NCBI RefSeq assembly: GCF_016919245.1
Contig: NZ_JAFEJA010000001.1
Location: forward strand, 4,975,501-5,039,500
Length of the DNA: 64,000 bases
Direction of reading: 5' to 3'
DNA from: Streptomyces zhihengii
Lineage (GTDB): Bacteria > Actinomycetota > Actinomycetes > Streptomycetales > Streptomycetaceae
The notes under the pieces are model-generated. The model saw only the letters and a list, made by a program, of their open reading frames with translations. It was not told where the DNA came from and ran no database searches. Each line of letters starts with the position of its first letter. Positions within the stretch are counted from its first letter, which is position 1. This document shows positions 1-10,016 of the stretch, in pieces. A program made the position numbers and the translations under genes.

Positions 1-300
1 ACCGCGGCGGCCCTGCTGCGGGCCGCGTCGGCCGACGGCCACGCCGCACTCGGCTGGGAGGAGGCGGGCAGACTGGAACAGGGCGCGCTCGCCGACTTCA
101 CCACGATCGCCCTGGACTCCGTCAGGACAGCGGGGCCGGTGCCGCGTCTGGCAGCCGAGACGGCGGTATTCGCAGCGTCGGCAGCGGATGTGCGGCACAC
201 GGTCGTGGGAGGACGCCATGTCGTACGGGACGGCGCCCACCGCTCCGTACCGGACGTGGCCCGCGCCCTCGCGGACTCGATCGCCGCCCTGCGCGGCTGA
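1..300 (+). CDS. hutF: Formimidoylglutamate deiminase HutF, C-terminal part
   Basis: Partial gene: only the last 99 codons and the TGA stop lie in the window, and the frame is open from base 1. The residues fit the C-terminal end of an amidohydrolase-fold deiminase: a [13 protein letters not shown] stretch, typical of the metal-dependent hydrolase tail, then [12 protein letters not shown], the usual last beta-strands of the composite domain. In histidine utilisation HutF converts N-formimidoyl-L-glutamate to N-formyl-L-glutamate and ammonia. The assignment rests mainly on the adjacent imidazolonepropionase gene 17 bp downstream on the same strand, which supplies the preceding pathway step. 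The active-site histidines would be in the missing N-terminal part, so another amidohydrolase cannot be excluded from this fragment alone. Confidence 0.75.
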   Translation, partial: TAAALLRAASADGHAALGWEEAGRLEQGALADFTTIALDSVRTAGPVPRLAAETAVFAASAADVRHTVVGGRHVVRDGAHRSVPDVARALADSIAALRG

Positions 301-317
301 AGGAGGCACCTCTCACC

Positions 318-1574
318 ATGAACACGGGCCCCGCCGCGACGAACAGCCCGGTGGCCACCCCCGGACCCACGAGCGCGAACAGCGCCGTGGCGACGGAGGC
401 CACCGCCATCGTCAACATCGCCAGTCTGGTCACCAACGATCCCTCCCTCGGTGAGGGAACGCCCCTCGGTCTGATCAGGGACGCGGCCGTCGTCGTCGAA
501 GGCGACCGTGTCGTCTGGGTCGGTGGATCAAGCAAAGCACCCGCCACTGACAACCGGATCGACGCCGGGGGACGGGCGGTGATCCCCGGCTTCGTGGACT
601 CCCACTCGCACCTGGTCTTCGCCGGCGACCGCACCGCCGAGTTCAACGCCCGGATGTCCGGACGCTCCTACTCCGCCGGCGGCATCCGCACCACGGTCGC
701 CGCCACCCGCGCCGCGAGCGACGAGGAGCTGGAGGCCAACCTCGTCCGCCACCTCGACGAGGCGCTCCGCCAGGGCACCACCACCTTCGAGACCAAGTCC
801 GGCTACGGGCTCACCGTCGAGGACGAGGCCCGGGCGCTGCGGATCGCCGCGCGCCACACGGACGAGGTGACCTACCTCGGCGCCCACATCGTCGCGCCCG
901 AGTTCGCGGACGACCCGGCGGCCTATGTCGCCCTGGTCACCGGCGAGATGCTCGACGCCTGCGCGCCGCACGCCCGCTGGGTCGACGTGTTCTGCGAGAA
1001 GGGCGCCTTCGACGGCGACCAGGCCCGGGCGATCCTCACGGCGGGCAGGGCCAAGGGCCTGGTGCCGCGCGTGCACGCCAACCAGCTCACGTACGGCCCC
1101 GGGGTGCAGCTCGCCGTGGAGCTCGGCGCCGCCTCGGCCGACCACTGCACCCACCTCACCGACGAGGACGTCGACGCCCTCGCGAACGGCTCCACCGTGG
1201 CCACGCTGCTGCCCGGCGCGGAGTTCTCCACCCGGGCCGAGTGGCCCGACGCCCGGCGGCTGCTCGACGCGGGGGCCACCGTCGCCCTGTCGACGGACTG
1301 CAACCCCGGCTCGTCGTTCACCTCGTCGATGCCCTTCTGCATCGCCCTGGCCGTACGGGACATGGGCATGACGCCCGACGAGGCCCTGTGGTCCGCGACC
1401 GCCGGCGGGGCGGCGGCCCTGCGCCGCACGGACATCGGCCGCCTCACCCCGGGCGCCCGCGCCGACCTGGTCGTCCTGGACGCCCCGAGCCACGTCCACC
1501 TCGCCTACCGCCCGGGCGTCCCCCTGGCCCACCACGTCCTCCGCGCCGGCCTCCCCATCCCCACCGGCGTCTGA
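318..1574 (+). CDS. hutI: Imidazolonepropionase HutI
   Basis: 418 residues. HutI hydrolyses 4-imidazolone-5-propionate to N-formimidoyl-L-glutamate, the third step of cytosolic histidine degradation. Visible amidohydrolase landmarks are the metal-binding HSH in [16 protein letters not shown], the substrate-loop motif [12 protein letters not shown], the histidine of [18 protein letters not shown], and the aspartate in [15 protein letters not shown]. The length is close to that of characterised HutI, apart from an extra Ala/Thr/Pro-rich N-terminus of about 25 residues, so the real start may lie slightly downstream. An AAGGAGG ribosome site at 299-305 precedes the ATG. The gene follows hutF by 17 bp, suggesting cotranscription. 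Confidence 0.95.
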   Translation: MNTGPAATNSPVATPGPTSANSAVATEATAIVNIASLVTNDPSLGEGTPLGLIRDAAVVVEGDRVVWVGGSSKAPATDNRIDAGGRAVIPGFVDSHSHLVFAGDRTAEFNARMSGRSYSAGGIRTTVAATRAASDEELEANLVRHLDEALRQGTTTFETKSGYGLTVEDEARALRIAARHTDEVTYLGAHIVAPEFADDPAAYVALVTGEMLDACAPHARWVDVFCEKGAFDGDQARAILTAGRAKGLVPRVHANQLTYGPGVQLAVELGAASADHCTHLTDEDVDALANGSTVATLLPGAEFSTRAEWPDARRLLDAGATVALSTDCNPGSSFTSSMPFCIALAVRDMGMTPDEALWSATAGGAAALRRTDIGRLTPGARADLVVLDAPSHVHLAYRPGVPLAHHVLRAGLPIPTGV

Positions 1575-1581
1575 GACGACC

Positions 1582-1600
1582 GCACCGCGGGGCGCGGTGC
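1582..1600 (+). terminator. Short hairpin after hutI
   Basis: Inverted repeat GCACCGCG/CGCGGTGC (8-bp arms, 3-nt loop) beginning 7 bp after the hutI stop. A plausible but short intrinsic terminator for the hut operon; there is no T-run, as usual in Streptomyces. Confidence 0.45.
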
Positions 1601-1665
1601 TCCCCGTACCGGGGGCCCGGTCGCTTGTTCCAGCCCCGCCGGCGTTCGAGGCGACCGCGCGGAGC

Positions 1666-1875
1666 GCGGTGCCGCTCGTGCCGGGGCGCGGCGGCACACG
1701 TCCCGCAGCGCCCACGGGCCCCGGCAGGGGCATGCCGGGGCGCGGTGCCGCCCGGGCCCGCTCACGGCACCTGGCGGCTGTGGGGGTGCCCCGTGCGCGG
1801 TGCCGCTCGTGCCGGGCTCGGCGGCACGCGCCCCGCACCGCCCACGGGCCCCGGCAGGGGCGTGCCGGGGCGCGG
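1666..1875. repeat. 80-bp imperfect direct repeat in the hutI downstream spacer
   Basis: The 357-bp spacer 1575-1931 holds no convincing gene. It contains two ungapped, near-identical 80-bp copies at 1666-1745 and 1796-1875, 130 bp apart. Both start CGCGGTGCCGCTCGTGCCGG and share CCCACGGGCCCCGGCAGGGG. They look like a local duplication of GC-rich, hairpin-forming sequence between convergent genes. Long open frames through it are composition artefacts. Confidence 0.7.
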
Positions 1876-1931
1876 CGGCACGCGCGGCCGGTGAACGCCC
1901 CGCACTCTCAGCAGCGCCCCCGCCAGGCCCC

Positions 1932-2804
1932 TCACCCCAGCAGATGCGCCCAACTGCGCGGGTGCGCCGCCAGGTAGGCGCGGAGCGACTGGGCCGGGTG
2001 CCCGGCGAGCCGGGGCACCGCGTCCGAGACGAGGGCCATCTCGCCCGCGCCGATGGCCTCGTAGGACGTCACCCAGCCCGTGACCTCCCACTCCTCGGCT
2101 CCGTACCCGGCGCGGGAGGCGAACGCCTCGTCGTGGGACTCGGAGAGGTAGCGGACGGTGCGCCCGGTGGCGAGGGTGAGTTCCGCCGCGGCCTCGGCGA
2201 GCGAGAACGCGGACGGCCCGGTGAGGTCGTACACCGTGCGTTCGTGCGCACCCGTCGCGTCCAGCAGCACGGCGGTGGCCGCGTCGGCGATGTCGTCGTG
2301 CGCCACCGCGGCGACCCGGCCCTGCCCCGCCGGCCCGCGCAGCACCCCGTCCGCGCCGGTCATCGCCGGGATCGCGGCCAGGTAGAAGTTGTCCCGCAGG
2401 AAGGTGTGGCGCACCCCTGCCGCCCGGATGTACTCCTCGGTGTGGAAGTGGTCGCGGGCGAAGGTGAAGGTGGCCCGCGGGGCCGCTCCCACGAACGAGA
2501 GGTACACGATCCGGCCCACGCCCGCCGCGAGGGCCGCGTCCACGGCCGTGTGGTGCTCCCGCACCCGGTCGGGGGCCTCGTGGGCGGAGACCAGGAAGAG
2601 GGTGTCCGCGCCGTCCAGCGCCCGGCGCATGGCCTCGCCGTCGCCGTAGGCGGCGGCGGGCGCGGCCACCGCGCCCGGCAGCCGGGGCAGCCGGTCCGGG
2701 TCGCGGCCGATCAGCCTGGTCGCCGCACCCGCCTCGGCGAGCCGGCGCGCCACCTTGCCGCCGACCTGCCCGCGGGCTCCGGTGACTGCGATGACCTCGG
2801 GCAT
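1932..2804 (-). CDS. NmrA-type NAD(P)-binding oxidoreductase
   Basis: 290 residues from the ATG at 2804. The N-terminus MPEVIAVTGARGQVGGKVAR carries the Rossmann dinucleotide-binding glycine motif (TGARGQVG) of atypical short-chain dehydrogenases. The GRD after the second strand and the SFVGAAP region fit the NmrA/quinone-reductase-like branch, which often lacks the catalytic Tyr-x3-Lys and may act as a redox sensor rather than an enzyme. The C-terminus (SWAHLLG) is complete. Upstream extensions of the frame run into a tandem-repeat region and are rejected. It lies convergent to hutI and downstream of sigI, with a strong hairpin at 3010-3052 separating it from sigI, so it probably has its own promoter. 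Substrate unknown. Confidence 0.8.
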   Translation of the reverse strand: MPEVIAVTGARGQVGGKVARRLAEAGAATRLIGRDPDRLPRLPGAVAAPAAAYGDGEAMRRALDGADTLFLVSAHEAPDRVREHHTAVDAALAAGVGRIVYLSFVGAAPRATFTFARDHFHTEEYIRAAGVRHTFLRDNFYLAAIPAMTGADGVLRGPAGQGRVAAVAHDDIADAATAVLLDATGAHERTVYDLTGPSAFSLAEAAAELTLATGRTVRYLSESHDEAFASRAGYGAEEWEVTGWVTSYEAIGAGEMALVSDAVPRLAGHPAQSLRAYLAAHPRSWAHLLG

Positions 2805-2841
2805 GACACGGTCCTCTCGACGACGGCACGGCACGACACGC

Positions 2842-2901
2842 ACCTCACGGCACGACACCTCACGGCACGACACCTCACGGCACGGCACCTCACGACACGG
2901 G
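2842..2901. repeat. 15-bp tandem repeat, four copies
   Basis: Four consecutive copies of ACCTCACGGCACGAC (the last two slightly diverged) end 38 bp upstream of the NmrA-type gene start. They occupy the position of its promoter or 5' leader. No spacers, so this is not a CRISPR array. Confidence 0.8.
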
Positions 2902-3009
2902 CACCGCACCACGCGGCACGACCGTGCGGAGTGCTCCAGTGTCACCGCGCCTCCCCGGGGCCGCGCGGCACGACATGCGCTCCCGGGAGGCGCGAACGAC
3001 GCGCGAACG

Positions 3010-3052
3010 ACGCGCGGGGGCCCGTTCCCTGACGGAACGGGCCCCCGCGCGT
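3010..3052 (-). terminator. Perfect hairpin terminator after sigI
   Basis: Perfect 19-bp inverted repeat (arms 3010-3028 and 3034-3052, 5-nt loop CTGAC), 28 bp beyond the sigI stop. The strongest candidate for the sigI terminator. Confidence 0.85.
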
Positions 3053-3080
3053 CGTGCACAGGCCGTGGTCGGCGACCGGC

Positions 3081-4001
3081 TCACTGCTCGACGGTGAGCC
3101 CCTTGCGCAGCTTGACCAGAGTCCTCGTCAGCAGCCGCGAGACGTGCATCTGCGAGATGCCGAGCTCCTCGCCGATCTCCGACTGCGTCATGTTCGCCAC
3201 GAAGCGCAGGCTGAGGATCGTGCGGTCGCGGGCCGGGAGGGAGGCGATCATCGGCTTGAGGGACTCGACGTACTCGATGCCCTCGATGCCGTTGTCCTCG
3301 TAGCCGATGCGGTCCGCCAGCGCGCTCTCGCTGTCGTCGTCCTCCGGCTGGGCGTCCAGCGAGCTGGCCGTGTAGGCGTTGCTCGCCGCCATGCCCTCGG
3401 CGACCTCCTCACGGCTGATCCCGAGGTGCTCGGCCAGCTCGCCGGCGGTCGGCGCGCGGTCGAGGCGCTGGGACAGCTCGTCGCCGGCCTTCGCCAGTTC
3501 GAGCCGCAGCTCCTGGAGCCGGCGCGGGACGCGCACGGACCACGAGGTGTCGCGGAAGAAGCGCTTGATCTCGCCGATGATGGTCGGCATCGCGAAGGTC
3601 GGGAACTCGACGCCACGGCTGAGCTCGAACCGGTCGATCGCCTTGATCAGCCCGATCGTGCCGACCTGGACGATGTCCTCCATCGGTTCGCTGCGGGTGC
3701 GGAACCGCGACGCGGCGAACTTGACGAGTGCCAGGTTCAGTTCGATCAGGGTGTTGCGTACGTATGCGTGTGCGTGGGTGCCCTCTTCGAGGACGGCCAG
3801 CCGGTCGAAGAGCGTCTTGGACAGCGCGCGCGAGTCCAGCGTGCTCAATTCGCCGGGGTGGGGAATGTCCGGCAGGCCTTCGAGCCCGTCCGGGAGCCCC
3901 GCCGCGGTCCGGTACTCCTCGTCGTGGAGTTCCGCCGTGGCGAAGTCGTACGTTGCCGACGGCGCGGTGGGGGTACGCGAATCGTCGAGCCGGGGTGACA
4001 T
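3081..4001 (-). CDS. sigI: SigB/SigF-family RNA polymerase sigma factor, SigI-like
   Basis: 306 residues. Sigma-70 region 2 (SEPMEDIVQVGTIGLIKAID), region 3 (PTAGELAEHLGISREEVAEG) and region 4 (LPARDRTILSLRF followed by the helix-turn-helix EIGEELGISQMHVSRLLT) are intact. It belongs to the stress/differentiation sigma group regulated by partner switching. The ATG at 4001 is chosen because GGAGGA sits 5-10 bp upstream; the in-frame ATG at 4013 has no ribosome site. The divergent neighbours encode a STAS anti-anti-sigma factor and a HATPase anti-sigma factor. This is the layout known, from memory, for S. coelicolor sigI-arsI-prsI, on which the symbol rests. Presumed role: alternative promoter recognition when released by the anti-anti-sigma factor. 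Confidence 0.88.
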   Translation of the reverse strand: MSPRLDDSRTPTAPSATYDFATAELHDEEYRTAAGLPDGLEGLPDIPHPGELSTLDSRALSKTLFDRLAVLEEGTHAHAYVRNTLIELNLALVKFAASRFRTRSEPMEDIVQVGTIGLIKAIDRFELSRGVEFPTFAMPTIIGEIKRFFRDTSWSVRVPRRLQELRLELAKAGDELSQRLDRAPTAGELAEHLGISREEVAEGMAASNAYTASSLDAQPEDDDSESALADRIGYEDNGIEGIEYVESLKPMIASLPARDRTILSLRFVANMTQSEIGEELGISQMHVSRLLTRTLVKLRKGLTVEQ

Positions 4002-4161
4002 GGTCTCCTCCATCGTTCTCGGCATATGGCTGCCGAAGCCGTGCATGCTGCTGCGGTGAGCGGCGCCTCCAAAGCCGGCCTGTTTCGGATGTGTCCCTAC
4101 TAGGCCTACCGGTTCCGCGGGACGGGTGGCAAGTGACGTCGCTTTGATATGTCCGTATTGT

Positions 4162-4180
4162 CGGGTAGTTCGGCTACCCG
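4162..4180. promoter_or_regulatory. Inverted repeat in the sigI/arsI divergent region
   Basis: CGGGTAG-TTCGG-CTACCCG (7-bp arms) lies in the 295-bp divergent region 4002-4296. It could be an operator or a leader hairpin for arsI. The GGGTA in its left arm resembles the -10 of SigB-group promoters, but I found no convincing -35 at the right spacing. Confidence 0.35.
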
Positions 4181-4296
4181 GCGGTGCGCGGAGGGCGGTA
4201 GTGTTCGGGGGTGTGCGCGACATCCGCAGGGATGTTGTGACATGCGGCACGAATACGGTGGACGAAGCAGCGACGACACGGCGAAGAGGGACGGGC

Positions 4297-4668
4297 ATGG
4301 ACCGCGAGACGGTCGGCAGCGTGAATCGGGGCCGACTCCAGGTCGAGGTTCGGACCGAGGGACGCAGCGAAATCGTGAGGCCGGCGGGTGAGTTGGATCA
4401 CCACACGGCCGAACTGCTGCGCGTGCCCTTGGAAGAGGCGGTCGACCGGGGCCGGGTACGGCTGGTGGTCGACTGTTCGCAGCTCGATTTCTGCGACTCC
4501 ACCGGACTCAATGTGCTGCTCGGCGCCCGGCTGAAGGCCGAGGCCGGCGGGGGAGGGGTTCATTTGGCGGGGATGCGGCCCGTGGTGGCCAGGGTCTTCG
4601 AGATCACCGGCGCCGAAGCCGTCTTCACCGTGCACGGCACGCTGGAAGACGCCCTGGCGGACGACTGA
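4297..4668 (+). CDS. arsI: Anti-anti-sigma factor, STAS domain (ArsI-like)
   Basis: 123 residues, one STAS domain. The phosphorylatable serine is Ser68 in DFCDSTGLNVLL, the hallmark of SpoIIAA/RsbV-type anti-anti-sigma factors. When unphosphorylated such proteins bind the anti-sigma kinase and free the sigma factor; the kinase inactivates them by phosphorylating this serine. The ATG at 4297 follows GAAGAGGG at 4282-4290. A longer in-frame start at 4126 would add non-STAS sequence through the divergent promoter region and is rejected. It is divergent from sigI and followed after 172 bp by the anti-sigma kinase gene, matching the ArsI/PrsI/SigI arrangement recalled from S. coelicolor. Confidence 0.87.
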   Translation: MDRETVGSVNRGRLQVEVRTEGRSEIVRPAGELDHHTAELLRVPLEEAVDRGRVRLVVDCSQLDFCDSTGLNVLLGARLKAEAGGGGVHLAGMRPVVARVFEITGAEAVFTVHGTLEDALADD

Positions 4669-4840
4669 ACGGTCCCCCTTCCGTGCCCGTACGTGCCGAG
4701 CGTCACGTGGGTCACGGAGACCGGTGGGTGTCGTCACGTCCCCTCCGGGCAGGAGACCCCCGCGGGGCGCCGCAGGCGGACCTCGTGAACACATGCAATG
4801 GCGAACTGGTGATTCGGTGAATCGGTGAGGTGAAGCGCTG

Positions 4841-5338
4841 ATGAGCACCACCCGGCAGCAGCCGCCGGGCGAACTGGGCCCCGAGCCCGGCGACGCGGGC
4901 GCGGCACCGGCCGTTTCCGCACCGGCGGGCGGCGCGGTGCGCCGTCTCGCGCTCGGCAGTGCCAGCGGCATCGTCCCGCTCGCCCGCGACTTCACCCGGC
5001 AGGCCCTGTACGACTGGGGCTGGCTGCCCGCCGGGAGCGCCGAGCGCAGAGCGGCCGCCGAGGACGTCCTGCTGGTCGTCTCGGAGCTGGTCACCAACGC
5101 CTGTCTGCACGCCGACGGCCCGGAGGAGCTGCGCGTCGCGTCCGACGGCAAGGTGCTCCGCCTGGAGGTCACCGACCGCGGCGCGGGCCAGCCCGCCCCG
5201 CGGACGCCCCACCGGGCGGGTCGCCCCGGAGGCCACGGGATGTTCATCGTCCAGCGCCTCTGCCTCGACTGGGGCGTCGTGCGCGCCCCCGGCGCCCCCG
5301 GCAAGACGGTCTGGGCCGAACTGGCCGCCCCCGCCTGA
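4841..5338 (+). CDS. prsI: Anti-sigma factor serine kinase, HATPase (PrsI-like)
   Basis: 165 residues; a GHKL-type ATPase of the SpoIIAB/RsbW class. The N box is SELVTNACLHA (Asn86), the G1 box is VTDRGAGQP (Asp112) and the G2 box is GGHGMFIVQRL. It should bind and inhibit SigI and phosphorylate Ser68 of the upstream STAS protein. The N-terminal 35 residues are Gly/Pro/Ala-rich and probably disordered. The ATG follows a GAGGTGAAG ribosome site (4827-4835). The gene ends just before a perfect 22-bp hairpin. Confidence 0.87.
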   Translation: MSTTRQQPPGELGPEPGDAGAAPAVSAPAGGAVRRLALGSASGIVPLARDFTRQALYDWGWLPAGSAERRAAAEDVLLVVSELVTNACLHADGPEELRVASDGKVLRLEVTDRGAGQPAPRTPHRAGRPGGHGMFIVQRLCLDWGVVRAPGAPGKTVWAELAAPA

Positions 5339-5394
5339 CGGGCACCCACGCGCTCGCCCGGCCCGCGCTCCCGCGCCGCCACCGCACCCGCAGA

Positions 5395-5442
5395 ACGCCG
5401 AAGGGCCGCCGCACCGTTTCCGGTGCGGCGGCCCTTCGGCGT
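5395..5442. terminator. Perfect bidirectional terminator between prsI and the peptide transporter
   Basis: Perfect 22-bp arms (5395-5416 and 5421-5442) around a TTTC loop, between convergent genes. It can serve both strands. Confidence 0.9.
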
Positions 5443-5459
5443 ATGCGGTGGGGCCGGGG

Positions 5460-6980
<1,521 letters not shown>

Positions 6981-7450
6981 GGTCGATCCTTGTTGTGTCG
7001 GGACGCGGTGCTTCGTGAGCGGGAACGCGCCCGGTGGGGGCAGCCGGCACCGGCCGGTCCGTCCACCGCCCCACGCCTCGGGGCGCACCGCTCCTCGGGA
7101 GCCGGCACGGAACGGACCTCACCGGGATCCACACCCCGGTGCGTCACCGCACGGGGCCCGGCCCACAGGTCATTCACTTGGGCTGTCGCGCGGGCCGGTG
7201 GGGCCGGCCCCGGACAGAAGAAGAGACCTTTGGTGCGGATGCGCTCCAAAGGCCCCCGGATACTACTTCAGGCGTCTCGCCACCATACGACACGACAGTG
7301 CGGCATATGGAAGGACTTGAGACATCAATCACAGGCAAGTGTGGAACCGTCTGCCCTGAAACGAAGGTCCTGAGCAGGATCTCATCGCTGAGTCGAAGCC
7401 GTTGTCGATCACGCCCCGCCGGCTGAGGCACGCGGACTACCATCACCCTC
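6981..7450. other. Divergent intergenic region, transporter/response regulator
   Basis: 470 bp between the transporter start and the response regulator start. No open frame here has a credible start and codon use. The part from about 7250 to 7400 is visibly less GC-rich than its surroundings, as expected for promoter DNA. Both promoters should lie here. Confidence 0.6.
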
Positions 7451-7453
7451 ATG
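7438..7453 (+). promoter_or_regulatory. Possible leaderless promoter of the response regulator
   Basis: TACCAT (7438-7443) fits a TAnnnT -10 element 7 bp before the ATG at 7451, and there is no ribosome site. This spacing is typical of leaderless actinobacterial transcripts. Inference only. Confidence 0.4.
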
Positions 7454-8128
7454 ACGCGTGTACTGCTCGCCGAGGACGACGCATCCATCTCCGAACCGCT
7501 CGCCCGCGCGCTGCGCCGCGAGGGGTACGAGGTGGAGGTGCGCGAGGACGGTCCGACCGCGCTCGACGCCGGACTCGCGGGCGGTGTCGACCTGGTCGTC
7601 CTGGACCTGGGACTGCCGGGCATGGACGGCCTGGAGGTGGCCAGGCGGCTGCGCGCCGAAGGGCACACGATCCCGATCCTGGTCCTGACCGCCCGCGCCG
7701 ACGAGGTGGACACGGTCGTGGGCCTCGACGCCGGGGCCGACGACTACGTGACCAAGCCGTTCCGGCTGGCCGAGTTGCTCGCCCGGGTCCGGGCCCTGCT
7801 GCGGCGCGGCGCCACGGAGCCGGTCCCCGCGCCCTCCACCCACGGCGTGCGGATCGACGTGGAGTCGCACCGGGCGTGGATGGGGGAGGAGGAGCTCCAG
7901 CTCACCGCCAAGGAGTTCGACCTGCTGCGCGTCCTCGTCCGGGACGCCGGCCGGGTCGTCACCCGCGACCAGCTGATGCGCGAGGTCTGGGACACCACCT
8001 GGTGGTCGTCGACCAAGACCCTCGACATGCACATCTCCTGGCTGCGCAAGAAGCTCGGCGACGACGCGGCGAACCCCCGCTACATCGCCACCGTCCGGGG
8101 AGTGGGCTTCCGCTTCGAGAAGTCCTGA
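7451..8128 (+). CDS. Two-component response regulator, OmpR family
   Basis: 225 residues. The receiver domain (1-115) has the acidic pocket D9/D10, the phospho-acceptor Asp52 in VVLDLGLPGMDG, Thr80 and Lys102 in DYVTKPF. The winged-helix domain (about 130-225) has the usual ELQLTAKEFDLLRVLV, TLDMHISWLRKKL and TVRGVGFRF. The cognate kinase gene follows after 56 bp. It corresponds in position to S. coelicolor SCO3063 (recall). The signal and regulon are unknown. Codon use is normal for the window. Confidence 0.95.
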   Translation: MTRVLLAEDDASISEPLARALRREGYEVEVREDGPTALDAGLAGGVDLVVLDLGLPGMDGLEVARRLRAEGHTIPILVLTARADEVDTVVGLDAGADDYVTKPFRLAELLARVRALLRRGATEPVPAPSTHGVRIDVESHRAWMGEEELQLTAKEFDLLRVLVRDAGRVVTRDQLMREVWDTTWWSSTKTLDMHISWLRKKLGDDAANPRYIATVRGVGFRFEKS

Positions 8129-8184
8129 CCCGCGTCCCGCCCCGACCGGGCACCTCCGGTCCCCCGAGCTGGTAGGCAGACCCC

Positions 8185-9450
8185 ATGCGCCGCCGTCTGA
8201 TCAACTCCACGCTCGCCGTGGTCCTCGTCGTCATCGCCGTCTTCGGGGTCTCCCTCGTGCTGGTGGAGACCCGCACGATCAGCAGCAGCGCCCAGGAGAG
8301 CGTGGACTCCGAGGCGCTGCGGCTGGCCAGCATCGTCGACTCCCGGCTCGTGGGCGGTGAGCCGGTCAACCCCGGGATCATCGCCCAGCAGGCGGACATC
8401 ACCCGCTACGCCGAGATCCGCATCCCGGGCCGCTCGCCCATCGAGATCGGCAAGCGGCCCACCGGCAGCGTCATCAGCGCCAGCGCCGAGGGGGAGCAGA
8501 ACACCGAGATCACGGTGGAGGAGTCCAGCTCGGCGGTGACCCGCGAGGTCGCCAGGTCGCTGCTGATCATCGCGGCCGTGGCCCTGCTCGCCGTGGTGGC
8601 GGCCGTCGCCCTCGCCGTGCGGCAGGCCAACCGGCTCGCGTCCCCGCTGACCGACCTCGCCGAGACCGCCGAACGCCTCGGCTCCGGCGACCCGCGCCCG
8701 CGGCACCGCCGCTACGGCGTACCCGAACTGGACCGGGTCGCCGACGTCCTCGACGCCAGCGCCGAGCGGATCGCCCGGATGCTCACCGCCGAGCGCCGGC
8801 TGGCCGCCGACGCCTCCCACCAGTTGCGCACCCCGCTCACCGCGCTGTCGATGCGCCTGGAGGAGATCACGCTCACCGACGACCCGGAGACGGTGAAGGA
8901 GGAGGCGAGCATCGCCCTGACTCAGGTGGAACGCCTCACCGACGTGGTCCAGCGGCTGCTCACCAATTCCCGCGACCCGCGCATCGGTTCCGCCGTCGCC
9001 TTCGACCTGGACGAGGTCGTCAAGCAGCAGCTGGAGGAGTGGCGCCCCGCGTACCGCAGCGCGGGCCGGGCCATCGTGCACTCCGGCCGGCGCGGGATGC
9101 GGGCGGTCGGCACCCCCGGCGCCGTCGCCCAGGTGCTGGCCGCGCTGATCGAGAACTCGCTGATGCACGGCGGCGGCACCGTGGCCGTACGGACCAGGGT
9201 CACCGGCAACCAGGCGGTCGTCGAGGTCACCGACGAGGGGCCGGGCGTCCCCGCGGACCTCGGCGCGCGCATCTTCGAGCGGACCATCAGCGGCCGGAAC
9301 TCCACCGGGATCGGCCTCGCCGTGGCGCGCGACCTCGCCGAGGCGGACGGCGGGCGGCTCGAACTGCTCCAGCAGCATCCGCCGGTGTTCGCGGTCTTCC
9401 TCAGCCGGGTGGCCCGCCGGCGGGGGGACGACAAGCCGACCGTGCGCTGA
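8185..9450 (+). CDS. Sensor histidine kinase
   Basis: 421 residues. Membrane helix about 7-27, an extracytoplasmic sensor of about 95 residues, a second helix about 125-146, then a HAMP-like linker. The H box ADASHQLRTPLTAL has His212; the N box is LIENSLMHGGG, the G1 box VTDEGPGVP and the G2 box NSTGIGLAVA. The extracellular loop shows no recognisable ligand-binding motif. It should autophosphorylate His212 and pass the phosphate to Asp52 of the regulator encoded just upstream. Confidence 0.94.
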   Translation: MRRRLINSTLAVVLVVIAVFGVSLVLVETRTISSSAQESVDSEALRLASIVDSRLVGGEPVNPGIIAQQADITRYAEIRIPGRSPIEIGKRPTGSVISASAEGEQNTEITVEESSSAVTREVARSLLIIAAVALLAVVAAVALAVRQANRLASPLTDLAETAERLGSGDPRPRHRRYGVPELDRVADVLDASAERIARMLTAERRLAADASHQLRTPLTALSMRLEEITLTDDPETVKEEASIALTQVERLTDVVQRLLTNSRDPRIGSAVAFDLDEVVKQQLEEWRPAYRSAGRAIVHSGRRGMRAVGTPGAVAQVLAALIENSLMHGGGTVAVRTRVTGNQAVVEVTDEGPGVPADLGARIFERTISGRNSTGIGLAVARDLAEADGGRLELLQQHPPVFAVFLSRVARRRGDDKPTVR

Positions 9451-9465
9451 GCGGCCGCCCGCGAC

Positions 9466-9499
9466 TCAGCGGCCGACCGGTCTCAGCGGCCGACCGGGT
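9466..9499. repeat. 17-bp tandem duplication over the gtrA stop codon
   Basis: CTCAGCGGCCGACCGG occurs twice, 17 bp apart (near 9465 and 9482). The second copy holds the gtrA stop codon; the first would supply an identical stop just beyond it. Confidence 0.6.
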
Positions 9500-10016
9500 C
9501 CGGCTCGGCGGGCAGCTCCGCGGGCGTCCGCGGCAGGGGCCGTCCGACGGACGGGGCGACCGGCGGCACGGCGGGGGCGGCGGGCATCGCCCGGAACACC
9601 CAGGTGCGGTAGGACCAGAAGCGGAACAGTGTCGCTATCCCGATGCCGAGGAACTTGAAGACATTGCTCTGGAGCGGGGTGTCCCAGCCGAAGCCGTAGG
9701 TCGCCGCGTAGAGGATGCCGTTCTCGATCACCAGACCGGCCGCGCTGAACAGCAGGAAGAGCGTCATCTCCCGGGTGCGGCCGCTCTTGTCGCGGTCCCG
9801 GTACGTGAAGTAGCGGAAGCCGACGTAGTTGAACGCGATGGCCACCACGGTCGCGAGCACCGACGCCCGCACCACCGGCAGCTCGGTCAGATGCCGCACC
9901 ACGTTGAACACGGCCAGGTTGACCAGCAGACCCGCACCGCCGACCGCGCCGAACTTGGCGACCTCGCGCGCGAGCTGCCGCACCCGGCCGCGCAGTCCTC
10001 CGCGTCGTTCGCTCAT
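9483..10016 (-). CDS. GtrA-family membrane protein
   Basis: 177 residues with four predicted membrane helices: KFGAVGGAGLLVNLAVFNVV, then VLATVVAIAFNYVGFRYFTY, LFLLFSAAGLVIENGILYA, and the last around FLGIGIATLFRFWSYRTWVF. The FNYVGFRYFTYR and RFWSYRTWVF motifs are typical of GtrA/DPMS-associated proteins, thought to flip or help use polyprenyl-linked sugars. The C-terminal 35 residues are Pro-rich and variable. It is convergent with the histidine kinase gene and next to purK. A gtrA gene also neighbours purK in M. tuberculosis (recall). Exact substrate unknown. Confidence 0.88.
   Translation of the reverse strand: MSERRGGLRGRVRQLAREVAKFGAVGGAGLLVNLAVFNVVRHLTELPVVRASVLATVVAIAFNYVGFRYFTYRDRDKSGRTREMTLFLLFSAAGLVIENGILYAATYGFGWDTPLQSNVFKFLGIGIATLFRFWSYRTWVFRAMPAAPAVPPVAPSVGRPLPRTPAELPAEPDPVGR

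Noticed and set aside
528..1838. 436-codon minus-strand open frame opposite hutI
   Set aside because: Arg/Gly/Ala/Val-dominated shadow of hutI at high GC; no ribosome site or recognisable domain.
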